NCBI RefSeq assembly: GCF_013365535.1
Contig: NZ_CP053590.1
Span: forward strand, 1,664,501-1,728,500
Origin: Aquimarina sp. TRL1
Lineage (GTDB): Bacteria > Bacteroidota > Bacteroidia > Flavobacteriales > Flavobacteriaceae
DNA length: 64,000 nt
Reading direction: 5' to 3'
Shown: positions 1 to 9,722 of the stretch, one piece after another
Layout: each line of letters begins with the position of its first letter
Position numbering within the stretch: position 1 is the first letter of the stretch
The notes under the pieces: model-generated
Database searches by the model: none
Told to the model about the DNA's origin: nothing
The model's input: the letters and a program-made list of their open reading frames with translations, nothing else
Position numbers and translations under genes: made by a program

Positions 1-109
1 TATTAGAAAACACATGAGTAACCTCTGCGTTTTTCTTCTTTGCAAAGTATTTGATGATATTCTCGGCATTAGAACCCGATCCGGAAGCAAAAATGATAAT
101 ACGCTTCAT
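1..109 (-). CDS. purN: Phosphoribosylglycinamide formyltransferase, N-terminal fragment
   Basis: Only the first 36 codons are inside the window; the gene runs off the left edge. The reverse-strand ATG ends at 109 and reads MKRIIIFASGSGSNAENI, the N-terminal beta strand and glycine-rich loop (SGSGSN) of GAR transformylase, which transfers a formyl group from 10-formyl-THF in purine synthesis. It is divergent from acpP. An overlapping plus-strand reading frame (14-202) has no family features. The call rests on this short N-terminus only. Confidence 0.8.
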   Translation of the reverse strand, partial: MKRIIIFASGSGSNAENIIKYFAKKKNAEVTHVFSN

Positions 110-227
110 ATAGTAGTTGATGATATTGATTTAAAAAATACAAAAAAAATAATTATTATTCATTCAATCACTAGCAAAAACGCAATACTTTCCTATATTT
201 GATAAAATACAACACATTTTTATACGA

Positions 228-261
228 TTGTGGGGTTTTAAAATAAAGTTTTTTATTTTTG
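228..261 (+). promoter_or_regulatory. Predicted acpP promoter (Bacteroidota type)
   Basis: TTG at 228-230 is followed after 23 bases by TATTTTTG at 254-261, which fits the Bacteroidota -33 TTTG / -7 TAnnTTTG consensus. It lies 33 bases before the acpP ATG. Because the -7 box falls inside the longest possible reading frame (from 228), it supports the downstream start at 294. This is a pattern match only. Confidence 0.6.
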
Positions 262-293
262 CCACTCAAATTAAAAAATTAAAATCAAACATT

Positions 294-530
294 ATGTCAG
301 ACATTGCATCAAGAGTAAAAGCGATAATCGTTGACAAACTAGGAGTAGACGAAAACGAAGTAGTGAACGAGGCTAGCTTCACAAACGATTTAGGCGCTGA
401 TTCATTAGACACTGTAGAACTGATTATGGAATTCGAAAAAGAATTTGATATCCAGATTCCAGACGATCAAGCTGAAAATATTGCAACAGTTGGTCAAGCA
501 ATATCTTATATTGAAGACGCAAAAAAATAA
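294..530 (+). CDS. acpP: Acyl carrier protein
   Basis: A 78-residue cytoplasmic carrier of growing acyl chains in type II fatty acid synthesis. The phosphopantetheine attachment site is the [11 protein letters not shown] motif, with Ser37 as the modified serine. The protein is small and acidic, as expected. The ATG at 294 was chosen over an upstream GTG at 228 because it gives the normal ACP length and lies downstream of the predicted promoter. fabF follows after 17 bases, so the two are very probably co-transcribed. Confidence 0.97.
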   Translation: MSDIASRVKAIIVDKLGVDENEVVNEASFTNDLGADSLDTVELIMEFEKEFDIQIPDDQAENIATVGQAISYIEDAKK

Positions 531-547
531 TAACCTCACAACAGAAT

Positions 548-1801
548 ATGAATCTTAAGCGAGTTGTAGTCACAGGACTAGGTGCATTAACACCTATCGG
601 TAACAATATTAATGAGTATTGGAATGCTTTAAAAGAAGGTAAGAGCGGGTGCGCTCCTATCACTTATTTTGATACCGAAAAATTCAAGACTAAATTTGCT
701 TGCGAAGTCAAAAATTATATCCCAACAGATTATTTTGACAGAAAAGAAGCACGTAAACTAGATAGATTTGCACAATATGCTATTGTTTCTTCTCAAGAAG
801 CAATACAGGATGCTGCAATCGACTTGGATAAAGTTGACAAATTTAGAGTAGGTGTGATCTGGGGAGCTGGAATCGGAGGATTAGAAACTTTTCAGGAAGA
901 AGTTCTTGGTTACGCAAAAGGAGATGGAACACCGCGTTTTAATCCTTTCTTCATCCCTAAGATGATCGCCGATATTGCACCAGGACATATTTCTATCAGA
1001 AATGGTTTTATGGGACCTAACTATACTACTGTTTCAGCTTGTGCTTCTTCGGCTAATGCATTAATCGATGCCTTAAACTACATTCGTTTAGGACATTGTG
1101 ATATCATTGTTACCGGAGGAAGTGAAGCAGCTGTAACCATTGCTGGTATGGGAGGGTTTAATGCTATGCATGCTCTATCCACAAGAAATGACAGTCCAGA
1201 AACTGCCTCCAGACCTTTTGACGCTACCAGAGATGGTTTTGTACTAGGAGAAGGTAGTGGAGCACTTATTCTTGAAGAATACGAACACGCTAAAGCACGT
1301 GGCGCTAAAATCTATGCCGAAGTGGTCGGTGGTGGTATGTCTAGTGATGCTCATCATATGACAGCCCCTCATCCCGAAGGTATCGGAGTTGAACGCGTAA
1401 TGCTTAACTGTTTAAGAGATGCCGGAGTATCCCCAGAACAAGTAGATGCTATTAACACTCACGGAACTTCAACTCCTTTAGGAGATGTTGCCGAGTTAAA
1501 AGCAATTACTAAAGTTTTTGGAGATCACGCTCCGAACATCAATATCAATTCTACGAAATCTATGACAGGTCACCTGCTTGGTGCTGCCGGAGCTATTGAA
1601 GCAATTGCTTCTATTCTGGCGATGGAACACGGGGTTGTACCGCCAACCATCAATCACACTACTGCAGATGAGAACATAGATTCTTCGTTAAACCTGACCT
1701 TAAACAAAGCACAAAACCGCGAAATTAAGTATGCTATGAGTAATACTTTTGGCTTTGGTGGTCATAATGCTTGTGTATTATTAAAGAAACTAGACGAGTA
1801 A
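548..1801 (+). CDS. fabF: 3-oxoacyl-[acyl-carrier-protein] synthase II
   Basis: A 417-residue condensing enzyme that elongates acyl-ACP with malonyl-ACP. The catalytic triad is visible: Cys165 in VSACASSAN, His305 in NTHGTSTPLGD and His342 in STKSMTGHLLGAAG. The length is normal for FabF and the C-terminal GFGGHNA loop is present. It sits between acpP (17 bases upstream) and rnc (3 bases downstream), an order widespread in Bacteroidota. Confidence 0.97.
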   Translation: MNLKRVVVTGLGALTPIGNNINEYWNALKEGKSGCAPITYFDTEKFKTKFACEVKNYIPTDYFDRKEARKLDRFAQYAIVSSQEAIQDAAIDLDKVDKFRVGVIWGAGIGGLETFQEEVLGYAKGDGTPRFNPFFIPKMIADIAPGHISIRNGFMGPNYTTVSACASSANALIDALNYIRLGHCDIIVTGGSEAAVTIAGMGGFNAMHALSTRNDSPETASRPFDATRDGFVLGEGSGALILEEYEHAKARGAKIYAEVVGGGMSSDAHHMTAPHPEGIGVERVMLNCLRDAGVSPEQVDAINTHGTSTPLGDVAELKAITKVFGDHAPNININSTKSMTGHLLGAAGAIEAIASILAMEHGVVPPTINHTTADENIDSSLNLTLNKAQNREIKYAMSNTFGFGGHNACVLLKKLDE

Positions 1802-1804
1802 TAC

Positions 1805-2545
1805 ATGAATATTATTCGAAACATATTAAATTCCCGCTCTGAAAAGAACGGGAATTTTTTTATCAGAATTCAAAAAATACTGGGATTCAAGCCTAAAAAC
1901 ATTGCGAATTACGAAAAAGCATTTACACATCGTTCTCTGAATCTAAAAGACAAAAAGGGAAATGCTATAAATTATGAACGGCTTGAATTTTTAGGAGACG
2001 CAATGCTCAGTAGCGTTATCGCTGCACATCTGTTCAAGGAAGTTCCCGAAGGAAACGAAGGGTACCTCACAAAAATGCGGGCAAAAGTAGTTAGTAGAAA
2101 ACACCTCAATGAATTAGGAAAGGATCTAAAACTCATCGAGCTTGTCCGTACCAATATCCCCAAATCACAATTTGGAATTAACATACACGGGAACTTATTC
2201 GAAGCTTTAATCGGTGCAATCTATCTGGATAGAGGATTTGTGTATTGTGAGCGATTTATACAAGAATCCGTAATTAATCCGTATGTAGATATCGAAAGTC
2301 TGGAAGGGCAAATTATCAGCTATAAAAGCTTACTTATCGAATGGTGTCAGAAAGAAAAAAATAATTTTAATTACGAAATTTACGAAGATACCGGAAAAGA
2401 CGAAATCCGACATTTTGCAGTTAAACTGTGGATTGATGAAAAAGTAGTTGCCAAAGCAAGGGCAACCTCTAAAAAGAAAGCAGAAGAAAAAGCCTCTAAA
2501 AGAGCATACTTTGCCCTTCAATCCAAAATTAACTCTCAAAAATAA
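1805..2545 (+). CDS. rnc: Ribonuclease III
   Basis: A 246-residue endonuclease that cuts double-stranded RNA in rRNA and mRNA processing. The signature NYERLEFLGDAML (about residues 56-68) carries the acidic metal ligands, and the second acidic cluster is in GNLFEALIGAIYLDRG. The C-terminal 70 residues form a dsRNA-binding domain ending in the KKKAEEKASKRAY helix. It starts 3 bases after fabF, which suggests translational coupling. The N-terminus is about 20 residues longer than in E. coli RNase III. Confidence 0.95.
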   Translation: MNIIRNILNSRSEKNGNFFIRIQKILGFKPKNIANYEKAFTHRSLNLKDKKGNAINYERLEFLGDAMLSSVIAAHLFKEVPEGNEGYLTKMRAKVVSRKHLNELGKDLKLIELVRTNIPKSQFGINIHGNLFEALIGAIYLDRGFVYCERFIQESVINPYVDIESLEGQIISYKSLLIEWCQKEKNNFNYEIYEDTGKDEIRHFAVKLWIDEKVVAKARATSKKKAEEKASKRAYFALQSKINSQK

Positions 2546-2707
2546 CTTGCATTTTATCCTCCTGAAAAAAGCGGTTCTTCTTCAATAAATAATCGAAAAA
2601 GTAAAGATATTAACTCAATCGTTTTCGTGTAAGACTTTATATTTATTTAAAGTTAGCAGCGAGATTTATTTTGTATATTTCGGATTAATTCAGAAAACAA
2701 GTGACAC

Positions 2708-3199
2708 GTGGCTGTTCAGCGATTAGTTTTAGATACAATAGAGGATGAGGATTATGAATTAATCGCCATTCACTCTTCTATTGCTCCTTATCGCTTAGCC
2801 TTTTTACTCAACAAAACACTGAATATCAGGCTGCATAGAAAAAAAGAAGACATCATCTTCGAATACGAAAAAATTACCGCCAGTTTTCCCTGGTATCAAT
2901 ACGAAGATCACTTTCAATACAGCACCTATAGTTTATTAGGTAACACCTATAAGACAAAAACAATATCACAACCTCCGATACAAGAAGGATTATTTGTTAC
3001 TACTGAAGAAACCTATGTCACAAAACGATTAATTCCCGAATTAAAGAAGGTAGATTTTTTCTTAAAAATAGAGACTGAGGATTTGAGTTTTTCTACAAAA
3101 TCCATCATTGCATCTCTCATACAAATACCACAGGTAATCACAGCTTATACAGTAGATTACTCCCAACTAAAATCAAAGAACAATTTAATATTCGAATAA
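2708..3199 (+). CDS. IPExxxVDY family protein
   Basis: A 163-residue protein of unknown biochemical role. It resembles the Bacteroidota IPExxxVDY family: N-terminal LVLDTIEDEDYELIAIHS, an internal DYRLAFLLNK-like stretch (PYRLAFLLNK), and near the C-terminus IPQVITAYTVDY, where the family name motif carries Q instead of E. No ATG fits, so GTG at 2708 is the likely start. Its stop shares one base with the pyk ATG, and pairing with pyk is typical of flavobacteria, suggesting coupled expression. No signal peptide or membrane segment is seen. Confidence 0.85.
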   Translation: MAVQRLVLDTIEDEDYELIAIHSSIAPYRLAFLLNKTLNIRLHRKKEDIIFEYEKITASFPWYQYEDHFQYSTYSLLGNTYKTKTISQPPIQEGLFVTTEETYVTKRLIPELKKVDFFLKIETEDLSFSTKSIIASLIQIPQVITAYTVDYSQLKSKNNLIFE

Positions 3200-4626
3200 T
3201 GTCAAAACATAAAAGAACCAAAATAGTTGCTACCCTAGGTCCTGCTACCAGCAGTAAGAAGATCTTAAAACAGATGTTGGATGCCGGGGTAAATGTATTC
3301 AGGATAAACTTTTCTCATGCTAATTATGATGACATCAAAGAACGCATAAAAATGATCCGTGAACTCAATGAAAAATTTGGGTACAATGCAGCTATTCTAG
3401 GAGATTTACAAGGTCCGAAACTACGGGTCGGTGTTATGAAAGGGGATATTATTGTCAATAACGGAGATGTTATAGATTTTGTAACCGGTACTCCTTTTGA
3501 AGGAACCGCAGATAAGGTCTATATGAATTATGAGAGTTTTCCTAAAGATGTCAAAACAGGGGAACGTATTCTCTTGGATGACGGAAAACTAATCTTTGAA
3601 GTTGTATCTACCAATAAAAAAGATACTGTTACCGCAAAAGTATTACAAGGAGGACCGCTTCGTTCCAAAAAAGGAGTTAATCTCCCCAATACGAATATAT
3701 CATTGCCAGCACTAACCGAAAAAGATGTAAAAGATGCCACTTTTGCTTGTAAGCAGGAAGTTGACTGGATCGCTTTATCATTTGTAAGACATGCACAAGA
3801 TCTGATGGAACTTCAGGATCTTATTGCTAAAGAATCAGATTATAAAATTCCGATTATTGCTAAAATCGAGAAACCTGAGGGAGTAGAAAACATAGATAAA
3901 ATTGTAGCATACTGTGATGGCTTAATGGTTGCCCGAGGAGATCTGGGAGTAGAAATTCCTGCCGAAGAGGTTCCATTAATCCAAAAGAAATTGGTTCTTA
4001 AAGCAAAAACAGCCCGAATTCCTGTAATAATTGCTACTCAGATGATGGAAACGATGATCGATAGCCTAACGCCTACCAGAGCCGAGGTAAACGATGTCGC
4101 TAACTCTGTTATGGACGGGGCGGATGCTGTCATGTTATCCGGAGAAACCTCTGTAGGAAAATATCCTGTACAGGTAATAGAAACAATGTCTAAGGTTATC
4201 CGAAGTGTAGAGAATTCTTCTCTTATTCAGGTGCCTCAAAATCCACCACATATCAGAACCAATCGTTTTATTACCAAATCGATCTGCTATCATGCAGCTC
4301 ATATGGCGAATGATATCGAAGCTAAAGCTATTTCTACATTGACCAATAGTGGATATACTGCTTTTCAGATTTCTGCCTGGAGACCCGATGCAGAGATTCT
4401 CGTTTTTACCAGTAATAAGAGAATCCTTTCTCAGCTCAGCTTGTTATGGGGAGTAAAGGTTTTCTATTATGATAAATATGTAACTACAGATGAAACTGTA
4501 GAAGACGTAAATAATCTGGCTAAAGAAAAAGGGTTTGTACAAAAAGGAGATATGCTTATTAATTTAGTAGCCATGCCTATCTCGGAAAAAGGGATGGTAA
4601 ACACCCTGCGAGTTTCTTTGATATAA
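3199..4626 (+). CDS. pyk: Pyruvate kinase
   Basis: A 475-residue cytoplasmic glycolytic enzyme converting phosphoenolpyruvate and ADP to pyruvate and ATP. The active-site signature IIAKIEKPEGVENI with the catalytic lysine is present, followed by DGLMVARGDLGVEIP (metal site) and the LTPTRAEVNDVANSVMDGAD segment. The length fits the family. The start codon overlaps the preceding stop by one base, and a strong bidirectional hairpin follows the gene. Confidence 0.97.
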   Translation: MSKHKRTKIVATLGPATSSKKILKQMLDAGVNVFRINFSHANYDDIKERIKMIRELNEKFGYNAAILGDLQGPKLRVGVMKGDIIVNNGDVIDFVTGTPFEGTADKVYMNYESFPKDVKTGERILLDDGKLIFEVVSTNKKDTVTAKVLQGGPLRSKKGVNLPNTNISLPALTEKDVKDATFACKQEVDWIALSFVRHAQDLMELQDLIAKESDYKIPIIAKIEKPEGVENIDKIVAYCDGLMVARGDLGVEIPAEEVPLIQKKLVLKAKTARIPVIIATQMMETMIDSLTPTRAEVNDVANSVMDGADAVMLSGETSVGKYPVQVIETMSKVIRSVENSSLIQVPQNPPHIRTNRFITKSICYHAAHMANDIEAKAISTLTNSGYTAFQISAWRPDAEILVFTSNKRILSQLSLLWGVKVFYYDKYVTTDETVEDVNNLAKEKGFVQKGDMLINLVAMPISEKGMVNTLRVSLI

Positions 4627-4663
4627 GAAAGAAGTTCTATACTTATTTTTATAATTTACAAAA

Positions 4664-4694
4664 AAAAGGAGAAGCGAATATCGCTTCTCCTTTT
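4664..4694. terminator. Bidirectional terminator hairpin after pyk
   Basis: A 14-bp perfect stem (4664-4677 with 4681-4694) around a 3-base loop, with A-rich and T-rich flanks. It lies between the convergent pyk and the secreted nuclease gene and can serve both. Confidence 0.85.
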
Positions 4695-4715
4695 CTCTTT
4701 ATCGCGTGAATTAAA

Positions 4716-7700
4716 TTAACGCTTGATTAATTTCTCTTTATATGAGAATATGTTTTTATCATCAACTACAGAAACAATGTAGGTACCTGTTGCATACGCT
4801 TGTGTATCAAGCTGCACCTTTGTTGTTCCTTTTGTCAACACCTCTTCTTTGCTGTAGATTACTTTGCCAGTAAGGTCAGAAATCACTACCATTACTGTTG
4901 CTTGTGTTATCGTTTTAAAAGAAAGAGTCAACTGATGCTGTACAGGGTTCGGAGCGATTGTGACATTCGTTTCTTCTAAGGCGATTTCTTCTGTCAGCAA
5001 TTCACTGGCAAATAATGATTCCGACTTTGTTTGTGTCATTGGAGCAGCTTTACTTTTTGCCGGTACAGTATCCAGGCATGCAATTGCATCCAGATCATAC
5101 CCATCTGCAAACCATGGAAACAAGGACTTGTCACTTATATCAACTACTTTGATAAACTTAGCAGATCGCAGTTTTCCTGCTGCCAGATCAAACTCTCCAT
5201 CCTGACAGGTTGTTCCAAGAGATACGAAATGATCTCCGTCTACAGAAGCAAATACCTCTGCTTTTTCTGGAAAATATTGACACGGTACATTACCAAAAAA
5301 GCCTGTCGATTCATATACCGCAAATTCATTAGCATCTTTATTATCATAAATTTCATTGGTCAACTCTATAGTGATTTCTCCTCCAAATCCGAGACTCACA
5401 AAATTAAAGTATCTGTTCTCCCTTGGTTTTCCCAAAGCTTTTTTGGGGTTACTTCTATATCGGGGAACACGACGTCCATCTTTTCTTCTTCCTTGTTTAA
5501 AGGCAGCAATGTTTCCTCCTAAACAATTATTATCTACAATAGCAGGTTCTAGTAAGAACCTTGCAGATACCGGCAGGTGGTCCGAAGTATTTCTGGCATA
5601 ATCGTTATCATACACTTCATAATGTACAGATACGGAGGTATCCACATATGCATCGACCAACTCATTAGTCATCATAATATGATCAATCATATTTTCTCTA
5701 AAAACATATGAGCGAAGTCCTGCTTCACTCAATGCTGCAGAAACGATTGTATAGTTAGTAGTGTCTTTTACATAGGCATCAAAACTAGAAAGCGGAGACG
5801 AAATATCTGCCACTGTTTCATCTACATCATCATTATAATCACCTAACAACAATACATTTCTATCGGCATAATACGTATCTAGTGTATCTTTTAGTATCTC
5901 TACATCATACTTTCTCATATCATATCGATTCTGGGCATCAGTACTTCTGTTTGCCCGGGCGTGAAGTGCAATCAAATCAATCCGCTCAGTTACTCCATCT
6001 ACTGTCACATCTGCTGTCATTAGAAATGGCAGCCTTCCACTAGCATAAAAGCGGGTAGGGTCACCGGGATAATCGCTAATTGCAGAAGAATCCCCTCCAT
6101 TATATAATGGGTGTATCGTTCTTAATAACGCTTTGGTCTCGACTACTGATACCGTTTCTGTATTGTATACAAAACCTACTTTTTGTTTTACATCAGGAGA
6201 AGATGGATACGATACTGCATCTGACAAGACATAATCATATCCTGGTAATTGACTTACCAATTCTCCCAGTAAAACCTCATCTGCAATTTCCTGTACAGCA
6301 TATACATCTGCCTGTAGTTTTCTAAAAACCAAAGCAGTACTATCTCGCTGAATCTGATCTGATAATGGATTGGTTCCTACCGGGGAGTTATTTTCATCTC
6401 CAAACCATTCGATATTCCAGGTGACTACATCAAAAGTACTCTCTTTGGGAATTCCAATAGTATCCCCTGGAGGAATATATGTTTCTGCACAAGGTATATC
6501 TGTTTTTTGTCTCGGTAACAATTGATAAAATTCTCTAAAGCGACCGACTACTCCAATGACCTCCGTGCAGAAACTTGGCTGTGCCAAACCTACAATGGTT
6601 GCTACATCATTATCAATTCGCAGGGCTCCGGTACCACTCGTATCTGTCAATGTGTAATTCGCATTCCCAAACAGGAGATCTCCTGGATTAGGAAATGTCG
6701 GATTTACAATTTTTACTAATTGTCCGGCATGTGCCTCTAAAGTGGCTAAAGTGATTTCTTTGGGTGTAATTTCCTCCTGAGCTCTCCCATGAGATATTAC
6801 TTCTGTCACAGTTCCTAATTGAATCTGATCATTAAACACAGCTCTTGTCGCAGTTACTGTAATAGAGTCTCCTATTTTCAATGTTTCACTAGCATATAAT
6901 TGCTCGTCAAAAACAGCAATTCCTCCGGTTGTATCCTGAATAAAAGCGGGACCTCTAAATTGATCTGTGGCAGTTAATATTCCTGTAATTTTTACCACAC
7001 TCCCAACTGTAGCAGCTCTTGCTTCTGCAATAGAAATCAACTCTCCCGGAAGTACAATTGCATCATTGTCAACTCCTGGAGTAGGTGTTTGAAGTACAAA
7101 TGCTATTGTATTTCTAGCGCCGCCAGCCCCATTGGGTATTCGCTGTAATGACTCCTGATCCTTTTTACCATTTTCATTCTCGTTTAGTTGTGGCTGCCCT
7201 TCATTTAACAATAGTAACAAAGCCGTATCATCACTATCATCTGTATCATAAACAACTGCATCTATCAGCTGATTGGTTGTTATTTCAGAACCTGTAGGAA
7301 AGCCTGTGGCCTCTCCCCTGTACAGGGCAATTGCATCTGCTCCGTTCTGCAAAGAATTCGATGGTATAATTACATCTACATTGGAGACCCCTTCATTGCC
7401 AATGACAAAATATCCAGCGGCATCAGTACTATAACCATCTAAATCAAATGCCTGATAACTAAGATCTGTATTCCCGTTATACGCCACCAAAACAAACCCA
7501 TCCAGCGGGGTATTTCCTGCTCCTCCATCGTATAATTCTACAAATTCCTTTGTATCAGTCCCTTCTGTATCTGCATCCAATTCATTGATTACAAGGCTAA
7601 TCACTTCAGTAGCATTGGTATTCGCTGTTCCCGGAGTGGCAATTGCCTGAGTATAGGTATTTGTATTTCTGGTTCCTCCTGTTCCATTAGGAAAACGCTG

Positions 7701-9320
7701 TACGGAATGTTGATTTTTATTTCCTTTGTCATCTTCATTTAACTGTGGTTGTCCTTCGTTTAATAATACCAACAAGACAATATCGTCTGCATCGTTGGTA
7801 TCATATACAACTGCATCTACCAAATCTTCTGTTGTAATAGCAGCTCCATTAGAAACCGGAGTTGTTGTCTTATAGAGAGCTACAGCATCTGCTCCGTTCT
7901 GTAATGTATTATTAGGAATTTCCAATCCTACTCCGGGAACTGCAGCATTACCTATAACAAAATATCCAGTAGCAGAAGTTGTATATCCCTGTAGATTATA
8001 CACCTGATAACTTTCGTCATTCGACCCATTATACAATACCATTACATACCCATCTAGCGATGTGTTTCCTACTCCTCCATCGAATAACTCTATAAATTCC
8101 CGTGTATCTGTTCCTTCTGTATCTGCATCTACCTCATTGATGAACACCAGTGCCTCATCGCTTCCGGTCACTACTTTATTTTCTTTCCCCGGAGTATTTA
8201 AAGCTTCACCAGTGGTTGCTTCTGCTGTAGGAAAGCTCGGCAGTCCTTCTCCATCAAAATCATTTCGCACCCAATCTGCAACTGTATTGGTATCTATCCC
8301 ATTAGGAATTCTCGAAGCCCCTCCTACGGTAAATGAAATACCATCATATGATTTTAGTAAACTAACACTAGCGTAGTTGATATCCGTTGTTCCTCCATCA
8401 TTCACTCCTATATCATCGACAATTGCTTCCCAGGGAGTAATATCTAATACCCCATCGTCATTGGTATCCAGATCTGTACCCATAGCTCCGGTAAAATTTT
8501 TAACCAGCAATAAGGTCAATGTTCCATTTTCGAAAGTATTGCTCCCAAATGCTGTTGTATAATACCCCTGCACATCTGTCATTCCTAATTGAATTACTTC
8601 ATCAATAGTACCTGCTGCATTACTATCCCCTTCAATTTCTAATAGCCAGTAATTGCTTAGATCTGTAGCTGGTAATCCCAAAACCTCTACAAACTCATCG
8701 GTATCTGAGCCTGTATGATTGCAGACAAACTCGTTAATTCTTGGAGTCGTAATCGGAGCTATAAATTGCTGTGCTATATTGATTGCTCCATAGGTGTGTT
8801 CCTGGGCTTGCTGCCATGAAAAATCAGTTGCCACAGCACCTGTCCCTGATAATTGCAAAGAGAAACCGACCTGAGTACTACTCGATTCAGATACTCCTAT
8901 ATCTGTACTACTCATCCCGGACGCTGCTCCGTCAGTGGCTGTCATTACACCTTCATAACTAAGAAACTGTATTACCTGATCCGTATTATCTACTAACGCT
9001 ATTCCATCCGGGGCTCCATTTTGTAACCCGTTGGTTGGTACTATCTGTACCTGTGTACCATAGCCGTTTTGCTGATCTGTTATAGTTTCTGTCAGTGTAA
9101 TTGTATTATATACGGTCCCATTAGACCCGTTATATAGCAATATTTTCCATCCTGACAGATCCGTTCCTGCCGGTCCGGCAATCTCAATAGCTTCCTGTAC
9201 ATCTGTACTGGCATTGTCATAGTGTATTTCATTAATAAATACCTCTTGCGTGTATGCTTTGTAATTGCTCATTAACAGAGAAATAAACAAAGACATCACG
9301 AGTAATTTTAATTTCATCAT
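4716..9320 (-). CDS. Secreted multidomain nuclease (LTD repeats, OB fold, EEP domain, T9SS tail)
   Basis: A 1534-residue exported protein. The ATG at 9320 gives a clean signal peptide (KLKLLVMSLFISLLMSNYKAYTQ); the frame is open upstream to 9365 but adds a charged leader. In order: four lamin-tail-like modules, recognisable by INEIHYD, INEFVCN, INEVDADTEGTD and INELDADTEGTD; an OB-fold-like segment near residues 760-930; an endonuclease/exonuclease/phosphatase (EEP) domain near 960-1250 with WNIEWFGDE, VQEIAD, LLGDYNDD and SDHLPV carrying the catalytic N, E, D/N and DH; a region with a possible binding fold; and a T9SS type A tail with NPVQHQLTLSF. This layout resembles secreted nucleases such as ExeM. 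It likely hydrolyses extracellular DNA or RNA; the substrate is inferred. Confidence 0.88.
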   Translation of the reverse strand: MMKLKLLVMSLFISLLMSNYKAYTQEVFINEIHYDNASTDVQEAIEIAGPAGTDLSGWKILLYNGSNGTVYNTITLTETITDQQNGYGTQVQIVPTNGLQNGAPDGIALVDNTDQVIQFLSYEGVMTATDGAASGMSSTDIGVSESSSTQVGFSLQLSGTGAVATDFSWQQAQEHTYGAINIAQQFIAPITTPRINEFVCNHTGSDTDEFVEVLGLPATDLSNYWLLEIEGDSNAAGTIDEVIQLGMTDVQGYYTTAFGSNTFENGTLTLLLVKNFTGAMGTDLDTNDDGVLDITPWEAIVDDIGVNDGGTTDINYASVSLLKSYDGISFTVGGASRIPNGIDTNTVADWVRNDFDGEGLPSFPTAEATTGEALNTPGKENKVVTGSDEALVFINEVDADTEGTDTREFIELFDGGVGNTSLDGYVMVLYNGSNDESYQVYNLQGYTTSATGYFVIGNAAVPGVGLEIPNNTLQNGADAVALYKTTTPVSNGAAITTEDLVDAVVYDTNDADDIVLLVLLNEGQPQLNEDDKGNKNQHSVQRFPNGTGGTRNTNTYTQAIATPGTANTNATEVISLVINELDADTEGTDTKEFVELYDGGAGNTPLDGFVLVAYNGNTDLSYQAFDLDGYSTDAAGYFVIGNEGVSNVDVIIPSNSLQNGADAIALYRGEATGFPTGSEITTNQLIDAVVYDTDDSDDTALLLLLNEGQPQLNENENGKKDQESLQRIPNGAGGARNTIAFVLQTPTPGVDNDAIVLPGELISIAEARAATVGSVVKITGILTATDQFRGPAFIQDTTGGIAVFDEQLYASETLKIGDSITVTATRAVFNDQIQLGTVTEVISHGRAQEEITPKEITLATLEAHAGQLVKIVNPTFPNPGDLLFGNANYTLTDTSGTGALRIDNDVATIVGLAQPSFCTEVIGVVGRFREFYQLLPRQKTDIPCAETYIPPGDTIGIPKESTFDVVTWNIEWFGDENNSPVGTNPLSDQIQRDSTALVFRKLQADVYAVQEIADEVLLGELVSQLPGYDYVLSDAVSYPSSPDVKQKVGFVYNTETVSVVETKALLRTIHPLYNGGDSSAISDYPGDPTRFYASGRLPFLMTADVTVDGVTERIDLIALHARANRSTDAQNRYDMRKYDVEILKDTLDTYYADRNVLLLGDYNDDVDETVADISSPLSSFDAYVKDTTNYTIVSAALSEAGLRSYVFRENMIDHIMMTNELVDAYVDTSVSVHYEVYDNDYARNTSDHLPVSARFLLEPAIVDNNCLGGNIAAFKQGRRKDGRRVPRYRSNPKKALGKPRENRYFNFVSLGFGGEITIELTNEIYDNKDANEFAVYESTGFFGNVPCQYFPEKAEVFASVDGDHFVSLGTTCQDGEFDLAAGKLRSAKFIKVVDISDKSLFPWFADGYDLDAIACLDTVPAKSKAAPMTQTKSESLFASELLTEEIALEETNVTIAPNPVQHQLTLSFKTITQATVMVVISDLTGKVIYSKEEVLTKGTTKVQLDTQAYATGTYIVSVVDDKNIFSYKEKLIKR
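7052..8156 (-). repeat. Tandem intragenic duplication of a lamin-tail module (552-bp period)
   Basis: Within the secreted nuclease gene, the stretches near 7521 and 8073 match closely with a shift of 552 bases (184 codons). Both encode an INE-(V/L)-DADTEGTDT module, an LQNGADA(V/I)ALY segment and a RxPNGxGGxRNT segment. This indicates a recent in-frame duplication of one extracellular module. Unit edges are approximate. Confidence 0.75.
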
Positions 9321-9722
9321 ATCTGATTTGTGTTTGTTATACCTCGTATGAATAGAAATTATCACTACAAATCATCAGGCATTAAAATCCCTGTATGAAA
9401 CCGCCCTTTCTCAGTAATTTCATGCCATAATCTGATAAAAACTCCTTCTTTATCGTTTTTATAATTTGATAAAATTGTGTTTGTTGTTTTGTAATTTCAG
9501 GTCATACCAGGTGTCATTGTTAAGGCGTGGAAAGTATGCCTTTTAAGGAAAGAAAATGTTAATATTTTGTAAAAAAAATATTAATTGTACTTCTATGCCA
9601 TACTAGTATTACCTGATCCCCTTGTTATTATATAAACAAAAACCCGAATGAGACAAAGGTTTATTGCTCTTTCGGGTTGAATTTATCTTACTTTATAGTA
9701 GTTTTTTCTCTTTTTTTTGCAA
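9321..9722. other. Intergenic region upstream of the secreted nuclease
   Basis: About 400 bases without a convincing gene. It contains the hairpin at 9641-9678. The AT-rich stretch 9440-9600 presumably holds the promoter of the secreted nuclease, but I could not assign a clear -33/-7 pair. Confidence 0.5.
9641..9678 (-). terminator. Terminator of the EEP gene at 9723
   Basis: AACCCGAA at 9641-9648 pairs with TTCGGGTT at 9671-9678, extended inward by a GAG/CTC match after one mismatch. On the reverse strand a T-rich run follows. It lies 45 bases past the stop of the reverse-strand EEP gene. Confidence 0.7.

Noticed and set aside
5031..5522. 163-codon plus-strand frame opposite the secreted nuclease
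   Set aside because: Antisense shadow of a well-supported gene whose protein shows clear domains.
8062..8562. Two plus-strand frames opposite the lamin-tail repeats
   Set aside because: Low-complexity, Ser/Thr/Pro-rich antisense products of the repeat-coding strand.
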